DNA of 64,000 bases from UBA11872 sp965198285 (GCA_965198285.1 OZ240251.1:868001-932000), one strand, 5' to 3'; numbered from the stretch's first letter, positions 17,715 to 24,560 are shown. The notes: generated by a model from the sequence alone, not told the origin. Numbers and translations: made by a program.

Positions 17715-18539
17715 ATGCGCATCGGCATGGTCACCCTCTGCTCCCTGCGCGGCCAAATGGACGCAAACCTGCAGAAGATCGAGGCCTTCGCCCAACAAGC
17801 GGCCGCCGCCGGCTGCGACTTGGTGCTCTTTCCCGAGTTCTCCGTCCACGGCCCCTGGGTCACCTACGACCCCGACGCCGATCCAGCCGAGCTCGAACGT
17901 CAGGCCGAGGCCATTCCCGGCCCCACAACCCAACGCCTCACCCAAATCGTCAAGAGCCACGGCCTCGCCATCGGCGCCGGCATCGCCGAACGCGGCCTCG
18001 TGCCCAAGCCCTTCAACGCCTACGTGATCGTCAATGGCGACGGCGTGCAACACGTCCAGCGCAAGCTGCAACCCACCACCAGCGAGATGGACTTCTACCG
18101 CGGCGGCGGCGATGACATGGCGCCGTTTCGACTTGGCCAGGTCTCCCTCGGCGTCACCATCTGCGCCGACAACGAGTCGCCCGCCATCCACGACACCCTG
18201 GTCGGACTCGGCGCGCGCGTCATCGTCCAGCCGCATTTCGACTGCATCAAGGACTTCCAAAACGCCGGCATGTCATGGGACCAGATCCTCGACTTCAACC
18301 GCCGCGACACCCTCAAGCGCCGCGCCCAGGACCTGGCCGAACGGCTCGGCGTCTTCGCGCTCTACCTCGACGCCAAGGACCCGCGCGGCGAGTTCCACGA
18401 GCGCCCCGAGTGGCCGCACCGGGTCACCGGCCGGTCCGCCGTCTTCGCCCCCGGCGGCCACCTCCTCGCCACCAACCCCGGCAACCAGGAATCCCTCCTC
18501 GTCGTCGACATCGACCCGACGGCCTCGGGAAAGATCTGA
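17715..18539 (+). CDS. Carbon-nitrogen hydrolase (nitrilase superfamily amidase)
   Basis: A 274-residue amidase/nitrilase-fold enzyme hydrolysing a C-N bond. The Glu-Lys-Cys triad is visible: Glu41 in LFPEFS, Lys117 in VQRKLQP and Cys150 in VTICADNE. The early strand MRIGMVTLCS and helix with NLQKIEAFAQQAA fit the family. The substrate class (N-carbamoyl amino acid, omega-amide or other) cannot be told. It stands alone. Confidence 0.9.
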   Translation: MRIGMVTLCSLRGQMDANLQKIEAFAQQAAAAGCDLVLFPEFSVHGPWVTYDPDADPAELERQAEAIPGPTTQRLTQIVKSHGLAIGAGIAERGLVPKPFNAYVIVNGDGVQHVQRKLQPTTSEMDFYRGGGDDMAPFRLGQVSLGVTICADNESPAIHDTLVGLGARVIVQPHFDCIKDFQNAGMSWDQILDFNRRDTLKRRAQDLAERLGVFALYLDAKDPRGEFHERPEWPHRVTGRSAVFAPGGHLLATNPGNQESLLVVDIDPTASGKI

Positions 18540-18555
18540 ACGGCCCCATCCCATT

Positions 18556-18633
18556 CATGGTGCGCGCTACCCGTTCGTGGTGAGCCGACCCGCAGTCTTT
18601 CGGAGGGCCGTGTCGAACCACACCCCTTAGCAA
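18556..18633. repeat. Interspersed repeat of the 'PFVV...SNH' type
   Basis: The stretch CGTTCGTGGTGAGCC ... GTGTCGAACCACACC has arms that are imperfect inverted repeats (GGTTCGACA-like against TGGTGAGCC-like ends). In one frame it reads YPFVVS...SNHT, a peptide signature of a short palindromic repeat often seen in genomes of uncultured bacteria. It lies just after the nitrilase gene in the 190-base spacer. Family assignment is from memory. Confidence 0.5.
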
Positions 18634-18730
18634 TCACGTACGCGGGCAGTCCTCTCCCTGTCCTCTCTCGGTCCTTTCTCTTCTAGGCCGAACCATCCCT
18701 AACGCTCCACGTCCGAGCACTCCGCCACCT

Positions 18731-19795
18731 TTACTCCTCTGCGCTATCCACCTCATCAAGCGTGTACAAGTCGTAGCTCGTCATCCGGGCACCAATCTCG
18801 TGCTCAGCCAGCAGCGCCGCCAGTTGCTCCCCGCCGATAAGCGCCACCGGCGCCGTGTCCGAACGCTGCGCTTCCGTCTTCGCCCCGCTGCTGAAGTCAC
18901 TCGTCGTGATGATCAACCCCTGCTCGTGCGCTCCCAGCGATCCTCTGACTTGCTGTACGACCGGTGCAATCACGTTGCTCTTCCAGCGCTTCGCCTGAAC
19001 CGCCATTCGAATCCGAATCGAATCACCGACTACCAGGGTTCCACGAACGTCAATGCCCCCGTCTCCGGAGACGTTCGTAACTTCGACGTCTTCGAATCCC
19101 ATCGCAACCAGTAGCTGTCCTACAAGGCTCTCGAAGTCGGCTGGTGGAGCATTACGGGCTCGGTCAAGTAACCCCTGCCGAACTTCTCGATTTCGCTCGT
19201 CGATTAGCGCAGCCACTTCGTCGGGCAGCCAAGCGGTTAGTCCAAACATGCCGCGGCCGGACAGCACAAACCGGGGCGATTCCCCGCGTTCCTCCTGCCG
19301 CCGGACCTCGGTGTGGATGGCCGAGTACATGGACGCGGCTGTCGTGTGCCCCTTGGTCTGTATGAGTCCACGTTCGAGCGCGCGCTTCGTGATCTCCCCG
19401 TAGTGCATCGGCAGTTGGTTGGGCGACCCACTGAGGATCAGTTCGGCGGCGTCGGCGAAAGACAGGGTGTCGCTGGCAACGTCGTTCTCGCCCTCGCCGG
19501 GACGACCCTCATCGGTCAACCTCGTTTCCGCGGCGAAGTCGGAACGCAGAGCAAAGACGCCAGGTTTGGCACGAACGAAGCGAGAGTCGGAGCCCTTGTT
19601 TGCGATGTCCCCAGCGATGCTGGCGTAGAGAGTATTCGGGGGGTCCTTGCTTGACGTGGTCCACACCTGCCCGGCCAGCATCCGTCTTGTGATTTCCCTG
19701 TAGTGCAGCGGCCCGTCTGCTTCTTTGAGGACAACCGCAGCAGCGTCAAGCGCGTTCACGTTTTCACGTTGGCAGCATCCCTGCGAGAACCCCAA
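18731..19795 (-). CDS. Mrr-type restriction endonuclease with two HARE-HTH domains
   Basis: A predicted DNA-cleaving defence protein. Residues about 14-84 (LKEADGPLHYREITRRML ... KPGVFAL) and about 112-188 (LPMHYGEITKRALERG ... GRGMFGL) are two HARE-HTH winged-helix domains, which recognise DNA and possibly modified bases. Residues about 219-335 form a Mrr_cat PD-(D/E)xK nuclease: Glu222 in DFESLVGQLL, GDGGIDV (Asp249) and QAKRW (Gln267, Lys269). No partner methylase is adjacent, which fits a modification-dependent (type IV) enzyme. The first 12 residues may not be translated; a GTG at about 19759 starts right before the first winged helix. Its 5' end abuts a transposase remnant. Confidence 0.87.
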   Translation of the reverse strand: MGFSQGCCQRENVNALDAAAVVLKEADGPLHYREITRRMLAGQVWTTSSKDPPNTLYASIAGDIANKGSDSRFVRAKPGVFALRSDFAAETRLTDEGRPGEGENDVASDTLSFADAAELILSGSPNQLPMHYGEITKRALERGLIQTKGHTTAASMYSAIHTEVRRQEERGESPRFVLSGRGMFGLTAWLPDEVAALIDERNREVRQGLLDRARNAPPADFESLVGQLLVAMGFEDVEVTNVSGDGGIDVRGTLVVGDSIRIRMAVQAKRWKSNVIAPVVQQVRGSLGAHEQGLIITTSDFSSGAKTEAQRSDTAPVALIGGEQLAALLAEHEIGARMTSYDLYTLDEVDSAEE

Positions 19796-19893
19796 CCATC
19801 TCCTGCGTGTCGCACTCTATCGCGGTGAAGCTAATTCGCGCACCCCGGTGTGTCCAGATGTGCGACTCGCCGGATTCGCCCAAACTCAGACGC

Positions 19894-20025
19894 AGGCTCG
19901 GAACGTTGAAACGGACCTACGGCTACCAGCGAGTGCGCTACCGCGGTCTGGCCCGCAATCCGATCGCCATGTGGTTCATGCTGCTGGACTACCACCTGCG
20001 CCGCGCCGACTGCCTGCTAGCCGAC
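19894..20025 (+). mobile_element. IS5-type transposase C-terminal remnant
   Basis: In one frame this stretch reads LGTLKRTYGYQRVRYRGL followed by ARNPIAMWFMLLDYHLRRA, the C-terminal signature of IS5/IS1182-like DDE transposases (GTLKR.YGY..VRYRGL.RN). No catalytic domain or second end is visible, and the surrounding frame has no family similarity. It is a dead fragment, marking past insertion between the Mrr nuclease and the first protease. The rest of 19796-20146 shows no gene. Confidence 0.7.
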
Positions 20026-20146
20026 GCCACGCCGCTCCGCCGTAGGCATCCGCTCGCGGGCCGAGGGCCACCCCGCGGCCCTGCTCGGGGCGCATTATTC
20101 AAAGCTCTCTAGGGTGAGGGAGCATGAGGTGAGCCAACAACAGGAG

Positions 20147-21022
20147 CTAATTACTCTCATCGCAGGACACACCGTCGTCTGTTGCCATGTCGTAAACCTC
20201 TGCTAAATAATGCAGGGTCTCCATGATAGTTCTCGCTTTAAACACAACTCCTATGTCGATCATTTCTTCTGTCTTGACGAGCGGATACAGTGAGGAAGGA
20301 ACTTCCTCGAACACAATAGATCCGTCATTGCGGCGAAAGAAGGCGCTCGACAAGACCCCCAGAAGACTAACCCGGGTGCCAGAGTGGGTTGCCCTTCCCC
20401 GGTCGGACCATATACCGTTGTTGTACAGAAATACGGGGCTACCACTGCTACCAGGGAAAACAGAGGCATCGATGAGGAATATGGGTTTGCCTTCGTAGTC
20501 GAGTTGGATTGGCGACGCAGACAGACCCCTTCTAACTAAGGGTAGATTGTTGAGCCGATCAAACATTCCGCTGGGGTATCCAATAAACACTAACTCTTCA
20601 ATTGCGTCCATACTCTCGAAGACAGTGGTGTTGGGGAACATTTGGGTATCTATTGGGTTGTAGTATGGCCGCTCTCCCTCTTCGAGCAGTGCCCTCAGTA
20701 GCCCGACCATAGGTAGCGCTGCAACATCGATGGAATCTGACGGATGGCCTACCCACCGCCAAGAGTCGCCGCTCAGGCTATTCCTTTTATGATGTCTGAG
20801 GTCGGGCGGAGGATACGTGGGGTCAGGCACTTCGGGCTCCACCGTGAACGTCAGAATGCCGCTTTCTGTGCCCTGAATTACGTGCTTGTTTGTGATGAGA
20901 AAGAAGCCTTGCGTTTCGCGGTCCCACTGATGGCGGACCATGAAGCCGGTACCGACCGATAGTGGCGTTTCGATTCTTATGGTAGATAAGAGCAGGTTTT
21001 CGATGGCTGTCTGAAATCTCAT
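20147..21022 (-). CDS. Stand-alone trypsin-like serine protease 1
   Basis: A 291-residue chymotrypsin-fold protease without signal peptide or PDZ domain, so probably cytoplasmic. Counting from ATG 21022, the triad is His47 (ITNKHVI), Asp99 (DSIDVAALP) and Ser193 (PGSSGSPV). ATG 21022 is chosen over ATG 21040 because GGAG lies 8 bases upstream of it. Base composition is clearly lower in GC than the flanking chromosome, pointing to horizontal origin. Such single-domain trypsin-like proteins occur in defence islands, often as effector modules; no associated NTPase is adjacent here. Its relative at 22327-22965 has the same general design. Confidence 0.85.
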   Translation of the reverse strand: MRFQTAIENLLLSTIRIETPLSVGTGFMVRHQWDRETQGFFLITNKHVIQGTESGILTFTVEPEVPDPTYPPPDLRHHKRNSLSGDSWRWVGHPSDSIDVAALPMVGLLRALLEEGERPYYNPIDTQMFPNTTVFESMDAIEELVFIGYPSGMFDRLNNLPLVRRGLSASPIQLDYEGKPIFLIDASVFPGSSGSPVFLYNNGIWSDRGRATHSGTRVSLLGVLSSAFFRRNDGSIVFEEVPSSLYPLVKTEEMIDIGVVFKARTIMETLHYLAEVYDMATDDGVSCDESN

Positions 21023-21263
21023 TAATTCTCCGCTCCCCATAGACGGTGCCTACCTATTCGCAGTTCTTGATCACAATTGCTACGAATTGTCTTTTTGGCA
21101 AGAGCAAAGGTCCCGTGCAATCTGGCCGCGTCTTGGTGGTCGGGCCTTGAGTTGCAGGAAAGACTTGGCCCTCACTCGCGCCGGAGGTCTGCCCACCAGA
21201 AACGGCGGGGGATTGTAGAGCCGACGCGAATCTCAAGGCGAAAGTTCTTACTTTTGTCCAGTC

Positions 21264-21340
21264 TGGAGGACCGAATGGGATTCGAACCCACGACCTCCGC
21301 GATGCGAGTGCGGCGCTCTTTAGACTAGACAATTGGCTGT
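21264..21340 (-). tRNA. tRNA-like 3' fragment (probable tRNA pseudogene or att remnant)
   Basis: Read on the minus strand, the 3' part is a good tRNA: acceptor 3' strand TCGGTCC plus T plus CCA (21274-21264), T arm GTGGG-TTCGAAT-CCCAT, a 5-base variable loop AGGTC and an anticodon arm with loop CTCGCAT (anticodon CGC) and one mismatch in its stem. The 5' acceptor strand needed to pair (GGACCGA) is missing, and the D loop lacks the conserved GG. It is therefore probably non-functional. tRNA 3' ends are integration sites, so this may be one end of an integrated element. The rest of 21041-21394 holds no gene. Confidence 0.5.
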
Positions 21341-21394
21341 CAGCGGCACGCATCAGGGCTGCCCATCTCTCCCTTTCCCCGTTGACCTGCAACC

Positions 21395-21772
21395 TTATGG
21401 AGCGTCAAGCTTGTGAGGTCCGCGCCCTTCTTCTCCCAGTAACGGCAGGAAGCGGGGAGCGTTGAGGATTCGTGCGCCCTGGTGCTTCTCAAGTGGCAAC
21501 AGGTGCCGCCGGTCGCCGGTTACCAGGTAGTCGGAGGAAACTTCCACGGCGCACTCCAGGATACGGTTGTCGGCGTGGCCGCCCTTGATCGCCTCAGGAA
21601 GCCGACGGGGTTCAACGACGGTGGCGGCATCCCCCAGCGTTCTGACAACCTGAGCCGAGCGTTCCTCGGCCCAATCGAATTTACGCTCAAGCACCCCGGC
21701 AACCTCCTCCGGGATGAAGGGCGATAGGCACAAATCGAACAGGCCCCTGAGTGCCAGTTCGACGACGCTCAT
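21395..21772 (-). CDS. PIN-domain toxin-like protein, N-terminally short
   Basis: A 125-residue protein resembling PIN-family toxins (Mg-dependent RNases) from the second helix on: LFDLCLSPFIPEEVAGVLERKF, then HADNRILECA (Asp68) and DYLVTGDRRHLL (Asp87). The first strand with the essential DTNV aspartate is not present, and no upstream extension in frame supplies it. The start overlaps the stop of the RHH gene as ATGA. It may be a degraded or trimmed toxin. Nuclease activity is doubtful because one of the acidic quartet is missing. Confidence 0.65.
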   Translation of the reverse strand: MSVVELALRGLFDLCLSPFIPEEVAGVLERKFDWAEERSAQVVRTLGDAATVVEPRRLPEAIKGGHADNRILECAVEVSSDYLVTGDRRHLLPLEKHQGARILNAPRFLPLLGEEGRGPHKLDAP

Positions 21773-21981
21773 GTACGGGAGGAACTGACCTCACCCCGAT
21801 ACTCTTCCACCAGACCGGCCACGTCCTCCGGGCCGATGCCCTTCGCCCTGGCCCTCGCCTCTCCGTACTGGAGCAGCTGTATCCAACCCCACTCTTCGAT
21901 GTAGCGGAGCACCGCTTCCCGAATGAACTGGCTTCTGGACCGTTCCTGCTGCCTCATGACCTCATCCGCCCGGTCAGCCAT
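21769..21981 (-). CDS. RHH-type antitoxin-like protein, N-terminal strand missing
   Basis: From ATG 21981 the 70-residue product has the two helices of a ribbon-helix-helix regulator (MADRADEVM...SRSQFIREAVLRYIEE) and an acidic tail with GIGPEDVAGLVEEYRGEV, which normally binds the PIN toxin. The usual N-terminal DNA-binding strand (TISLP-like) is replaced: just upstream, the sequence switches to a duplicated 3' end of the 66-residue protein gene (23229-23429). The frame stays open upstream to 22107 but that part is repeat sequence. DNA binding is probably impaired and there is no properly spaced ribosome binding site. Confidence 0.6.
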   Translation of the reverse strand: MADRADEVMRQQERSRSQFIREAVLRYIEEWGWIQLLQYGEARARAKGIGPEDVAGLVEEYRGEVSSSRT

Positions 21982-21983
21982 CT

Positions 21984-22102
21984 CCGGCGGCTTACTCGGA
22001 CTTCGCCGGCAACCGCAGCAGGATGACCCTGACGACCTCCCGTGGACCATCGATATGATCGCGCAGCCGGTCGATGTCTGCCTGGAGCCGTTCAACCGAA
22101 GG
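21984..22102 (-). repeat. Duplicated 3' end of the 66-residue membrane/coiled-coil gene
   Basis: Minus-strand sequence encodes ...SVERLQADIDRLRDHIDG followed by PREVVRVILLRLPAKSE and a stop, matching SVERLQADIAGLREDVKV followed by ILLRLPAKAE at the end of the gene 23229-23429. DNA similarity runs from about the SVERL codons to 8-9 bases past the stop (GCCGCCGGA) and includes one small in-frame length difference. The N-terminal half is absent. It is fused directly to the trimmed antitoxin gene. Confidence 0.8.
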
Positions 22103-22160
22103 CTCAATGGTACAATACTTTAGTGGTTCCGACAGGAAACCTATCAAACCGAGGGGCAGG

Positions 22161-22334
22161 ATGAAGGAGTCGCGCGATACGCAGAAGAAGCAGGTTCGGC
22201 AGGTCCAAGACAACGACGAAGAAATCCCAATGCTGACGAAAGAAGATATTCGGAGGCTTGACAAGCGCTGGGAAGGTATCCCGCCGGATCAACCCCTAAA
22301 GGTTGAGGACGCACGACGGGTATATGCTAACTAG
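22161..22334 (+). CDS. Small hypothetical protein
   Basis: A 57-residue charged protein (MKESRDTQKKQVRQ ... IRRLDKRWEGIPPDQPL ... RRVYAN) not recognised. ATG 22161 follows GAGGGG four bases upstream; an in-frame ATG at 22107 would give 76 residues. Composition is less GC-rich than the core genome, like the protease with which it converges (8-base overlap of ends). Its upstream end abuts the duplicated repeat fragment. It could be a small antitoxin or a chance frame. Confidence 0.4.
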   Translation: MKESRDTQKKQVRQVQDNDEEIPMLTKEDIRRLDKRWEGIPPDQPLKVEDARRVYAN

Positions 22335-22965
22335 GTAACTGGATTCTCTTGGGATTGCTGTTGATGAGATCAATGACATGTCTAATGTCAACTGCAATTC
22401 CAATTCCTGAGTTGACACTATCGGGATCGATTCTGAAGCTCGTTATTACTCCAGCAATTCGCACACTGGGTGTTTGATCCAGAAAACAGATGAGTGGTCC
22501 ACCACTGAAGCCTCTATTGGCATGACCATCCACATATAAGAGCTTTGTGCCATGCCAGGAGTCGACACCGCTCAGTACACCTGATTTCGCCAGAGGGTAT
22601 GGAAAGTCGTATGGCGAACCTCCCCTCATGCCCAGTGGAAATCCCAGAAAGTAGACTTGCTGCCCGATTGTCATGCCGGTCGAAGATGCTGGAACAACCG
22701 CATCTCGTGGGCCGATGGCGAGTGGCGAAGATAGTACGGCAACGTCTATCTCGCCGGTGCCTTTGCCTATGACATCGACTTCCAGGCTTTTCCATTCGCC
22801 ATCGTGAAATATGTCAATTCTGTTGCCGCTGATAGTCTCTACGACGTGCCGGGCGGTAACCAGGAATTGCCAATCGTTGTAGTTCAGGGTGAAGGCCGTT
22901 CCGCTTCCACTAGTTTCTCCGCATCGAATATGAAACACGCTTCGCAGAACATATAGCGGAATCAT
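22327..22965 (-). CDS. Stand-alone trypsin-like serine protease 2
   Basis: A 212-residue chymotrypsin-fold protease, without signal peptide or PDZ domain. From ATG 22965 (MIPLYVLRS) the triad is His40 (VTARHVV), Asp74 (GEIDVAVL) and Ser154 (RGFSGGPL). The frame is open to 23013, but those extra residues lack family character. GC is lower than in the flanking genes. It is the second such protein within 3 kb; the two are distant in sequence, so they are unlikely to be a recent duplication. Possible role as a defence effector is inference from family context. Confidence 0.83.
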   Translation of the reverse strand: MIPLYVLRSVFHIRCGETSGSGTAFTLNYNDWQFLVTARHVVETISGNRIDIFHDGEWKSLEVDVIGKGTGEIDVAVLSSPLAIGPRDAVVPASSTGMTIGQQVYFLGFPLGMRGGSPYDFPYPLAKSGVLSGVDSWHGTKLLYVDGHANRGFSGGPLICFLDQTPSVRIAGVITSFRIDPDSVNSGIGIAVDIRHVIDLINSNPKRIQLPS

Positions 22966-23092
22966 GTGGCGCTTCCTACAACGCGACGGTGGGTCGTCGT
23001 CACGGGCCAGCATGGTGGCGCCCAGGGTTCAGGTATCGGCGAGCGCATCGTGTCGGGGCGTTGATAGGCGCGCTTGTGCTTGGATCCGGCGG

Positions 23093-23203
23093 TTAGCGGA
23101 GTAAGGCGATCAAGATGCCTGCCATCGTGGCGAGCACGTTGACGACCATAAGCGGCAGGAGTCCGGCAAACCACTTGGTCAAGCGCGTTGTCTGTTCGCT
23201 CAG
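23093..23203 (-). CDS. Candidate 36-residue single-pass membrane peptide (CTG start)
   Basis: Directly after the 66-residue gene (25-base gap) the minus strand encodes a 36-residue peptide SEQTTRLTKWFAGLLPL...AGILIALLR with one clear hydrophobic helix and a basic end. No ATG/GTG/TTG is available at the front, but CTG 23203 has GAGG (23214-23211) 7 bases upstream. An internal ATG would leave only the helix. Together with the preceding gene it could form a two-peptide membrane unit. Short length makes coding uncertain. Confidence 0.35.
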   Translation of the reverse strand: MSEQTTRLTKWFAGLLPLMVVNVLATMAGILIALLR

Positions 23204-23228
23204 GTGAGGGCCTCAGGGGTCCGGCGGC

Positions 23229-23429
23229 CTACTCGGCCTTGGCTGGCAAGCGCAGCAGGATGACCTTGACGTCCTCCCGCAGACCGGCGATGTCTGCCTG
23301 GAGCCGTTCAACCGAACGCTCGACGCCGGCCAGCCGCCTTTCAACCCGCCCCATGCGCCACGCGACGCCGACAACTGAAAGAACCACGGGAATGCTCAGC
23401 CCGAGAATCGTGCCTAATTCGGCCGTCAT
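23229..23429 (-). CDS. 66-residue membrane/coiled-coil protein of a repeated module
   Basis: The product has an N-terminal hydrophobic helix (LGTILGLSIPVVLSVVGVAW) followed by a heptad-like amphipathic segment (RVERRLAGVERSVERLQADI) and a C-terminal LLRLP. The design resembles small phage/holin-associated proteins such as XhlA-type coiled-coil plus TM proteins, but with the membrane helix first; no family is claimed. Parts of this gene recur twice nearby: its 3' end at 21984-22102 and its start and upstream region at 24361-24448. That recurrence shows the gene is part of a mobile or recombining unit. Confidence 0.6.
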   Translation of the reverse strand: MTAELGTILGLSIPVVLSVVGVAWRMGRVERRLAGVERSVERLQADIAGLREDVKVILLRLPAKAE

Positions 23430-23508
23430 GGCGGTTCCTCCGCAGCCAAAGCCCCTGCACCCCGCCGTTCAGCCGACGCAGGCCAGAAGTCAGCAAACAA
23501 CCGCCCTT
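23421..23508. repeat. Direct repeat copy A (start and upstream region of 66-residue gene)
   Basis: About 88 bases beginning GGCCGTCATGGCGGT and ending near CAGCAAACAACCGCCCT, about 90 percent identical by eye to 24361-24448 in the same orientation. On the minus strand it holds the start codon (23429-23427) and upstream region of the 66-residue gene. Confidence 0.85.
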
Positions 23509-23686
23509 CCGAGATTCTATCCAGAGGCACTTGACCTCTTTGGCTCGAGGCCCCATTCAGCTCGCCGCCAAATCCGCCGTGCGATCGCCGAAGACGGAAT
23601 AGCAGGTGAAATCGGCAAGTTGGTCACCGAACTTCTGGAGATTCGACCCGGCGGCATCGGTGTTGCGAGTTAGTCCGCGAATCACT

Positions 23687-23998
23687 TCACTCTCTCGGTC
23701 GCAGGCGCCCGCGCAGCGTTTCGGGTTGCCTGTACACCTCATCGCGTTTGGCCACCCGGACGACGAATACAAGCGCTACGTTCCCGTGAATCTGGTACAC
23801 CACGCGGTACCGGCCGACCCGGATTCGCCACGCAACGTGCGGGCCGGTCATTCGCCTGCATCCTGGCGGCTGCGGATCGCCGGCCAGGCCTCCTACGTGA
23901 ACGGCAATGCGCCGCTGGTCGCTTCGCGGAAGCCGTCGCATCTCCCTGCGCGCCGCGCGATGCCATTGGATTTCGTAGCGCACAGATGATTTGTACAT
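23687..23998 (-). CDS. RelE/ParE-family toxin
   Basis: A 103-residue RelE-type protein: YEIQWHRAARREMRRLP at the front, RRMTGPHVAWRIRVGRYRVVYQI in the core strands and an end with VVRVAKRDEVYR. These are the usual conserved positions of the mRNA-interferase fold, with basic residues for RNA contact. The ATG at 23998 is the first in frame. The Phd-like antitoxin is not upstream in the same operon but divergent at 24063, a 64-base shared control region apart. Confidence 0.82.
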   Translation of the reverse strand: MYKSSVRYEIQWHRAARREMRRLPRSDQRRIAVHVGGLAGDPQPPGCRRMTGPHVAWRIRVGRYRVVYQIHGNVALVFVVRVAKRDEVYRQPETLRGRLRPRE

Positions 23999-24026
23999 AT
24001 GTTGACTTTTGTGCCAAAATCACCGA

Positions 24027-24045
24027 AGAGGCGTTTGATGCCTCT
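24027..24045. promoter_or_regulatory. Palindromic candidate operator between divergent toxin and antitoxin
   Basis: AGAGGC, 7 bases, GCCTCT: perfect 6-base arms in the 64-base gap between the RelE-like gene (minus) and the Phd-like gene (plus). Its position suits autorepression by the antitoxin or toxin-antitoxin complex. Confidence 0.5.
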
Positions 24046-24062
24046 GACAGCGGAGGCTGGCC

Positions 24063-24347
24063 ATGATTGAGGTGCGTGTCTCCGAGGCCCGGCGTGAGCT
24101 TTCCGAGCACATCAACCGGGTCGCCTTCGGCAATGAGCGAATCGTGCTCACACGCCATGGCAAAGGCGTCGTGGCTCTGGTGTCCGTTGAGGACGCGGAA
24201 TACCTTGAGCAGCTTGAGCGCCGTGAGGACGCGGAGGACATGGCGATTCTGAGCGAGCGACTCAAGGACACCGATGCGTCCAATTACATCCCACATGCGG
24301 AGATTGAGGCCGAGATCTACGGTGACGCCGGTGCCCGACCCCGCTGA
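24063..24347 (+). CDS. Phd/YefM-family antitoxin
   Basis: A 94-residue Phd/YefM-type antitoxin: IEVRVSEARRELSEHINRVA then NERIVLTRHGKGVVALVSVED, the standard N-terminal DNA-binding dimer fold, followed by an acidic helix (YLEQLERREDAEDM) that would mask a RelE-type toxin. GGAGG lies 6 bases upstream of the ATG. It is transcribed away from the RelE-like gene rather than ahead of it. It ends just before repeat copy B. Confidence 0.85.
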   Translation: MIEVRVSEARRELSEHINRVAFGNERIVLTRHGKGVVALVSVEDAEYLEQLERREDAEDMAILSERLKDTDASNYIPHAEIEAEIYGDAGARPR

Positions 24348-24360
24348 GGCGAGCCAAGTC

Positions 24361-24448
24361 GGCCGTCATGGCGGTCCCCCCGCAGCGAAAGCCCCTGCAC
24401 CCCGCCGTTCAGCCGACGCGAGCCAGTGGTCAGCAAATAACCGCCCTG
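24361..24448. repeat. Direct repeat copy B
   Basis: Near-identical to 23421-23508 in the same orientation. It contains the first codons and upstream region of the 66-residue gene, but the coding continuation is absent (sequence passes straight into the end of the Phd-like gene). With copy A it brackets the RelE/Phd pair. Confidence 0.85.
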
Positions 24449-24485
24449 GCGAAATCAAATCCGCGAGCGTCGGAGCCTGTCCTTA

Positions 24486-24500
24486 GGCCCGTTGCGGGCC
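24486..24500. terminator. GC hairpin
   Basis: GGCCCG-TTG-CGGGCC, perfect 6-base stem followed by TTCCCT on the plus strand. It lies after the Phd-like gene and before the end of the convergent TauE gene; a weak terminator without a U run. Confidence 0.4.
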
Positions 24501-24524
24501 TTCCCTCACGCGTCGTCTCATAGG

Positions 24525-24543
24525 GGCGCCCCTTGTGGGCGCC
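24525..24543. terminator. GC hairpin between convergent genes
   Basis: GGCGCCC-CTTGT-GGGCGCC, a perfect 7-base stem, 18 bases beyond the end of the minus-strand TauE/SafE gene. Probably contributes to termination on either strand; no U tract. Confidence 0.45.
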
Positions 24544-24560
24544 TTCTCCGATTCGAGGCG

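Noticed and set aside
21077..21328. Frame with the peptide RMGFEPTTSAMR
   Set aside because: This peptide is the antisense translation of a tRNA T arm; it reflects the tRNA-like fragment, not a gene.
23188..23673. A 161-codon plus-strand frame across the 66-residue gene, ending GKLVTELLEIRPGGIG
   Set aside because: Most of it is the shadow of the minus-strand gene and repeat. The last 40 codons look slightly protein-like but lack a start or recognised family.
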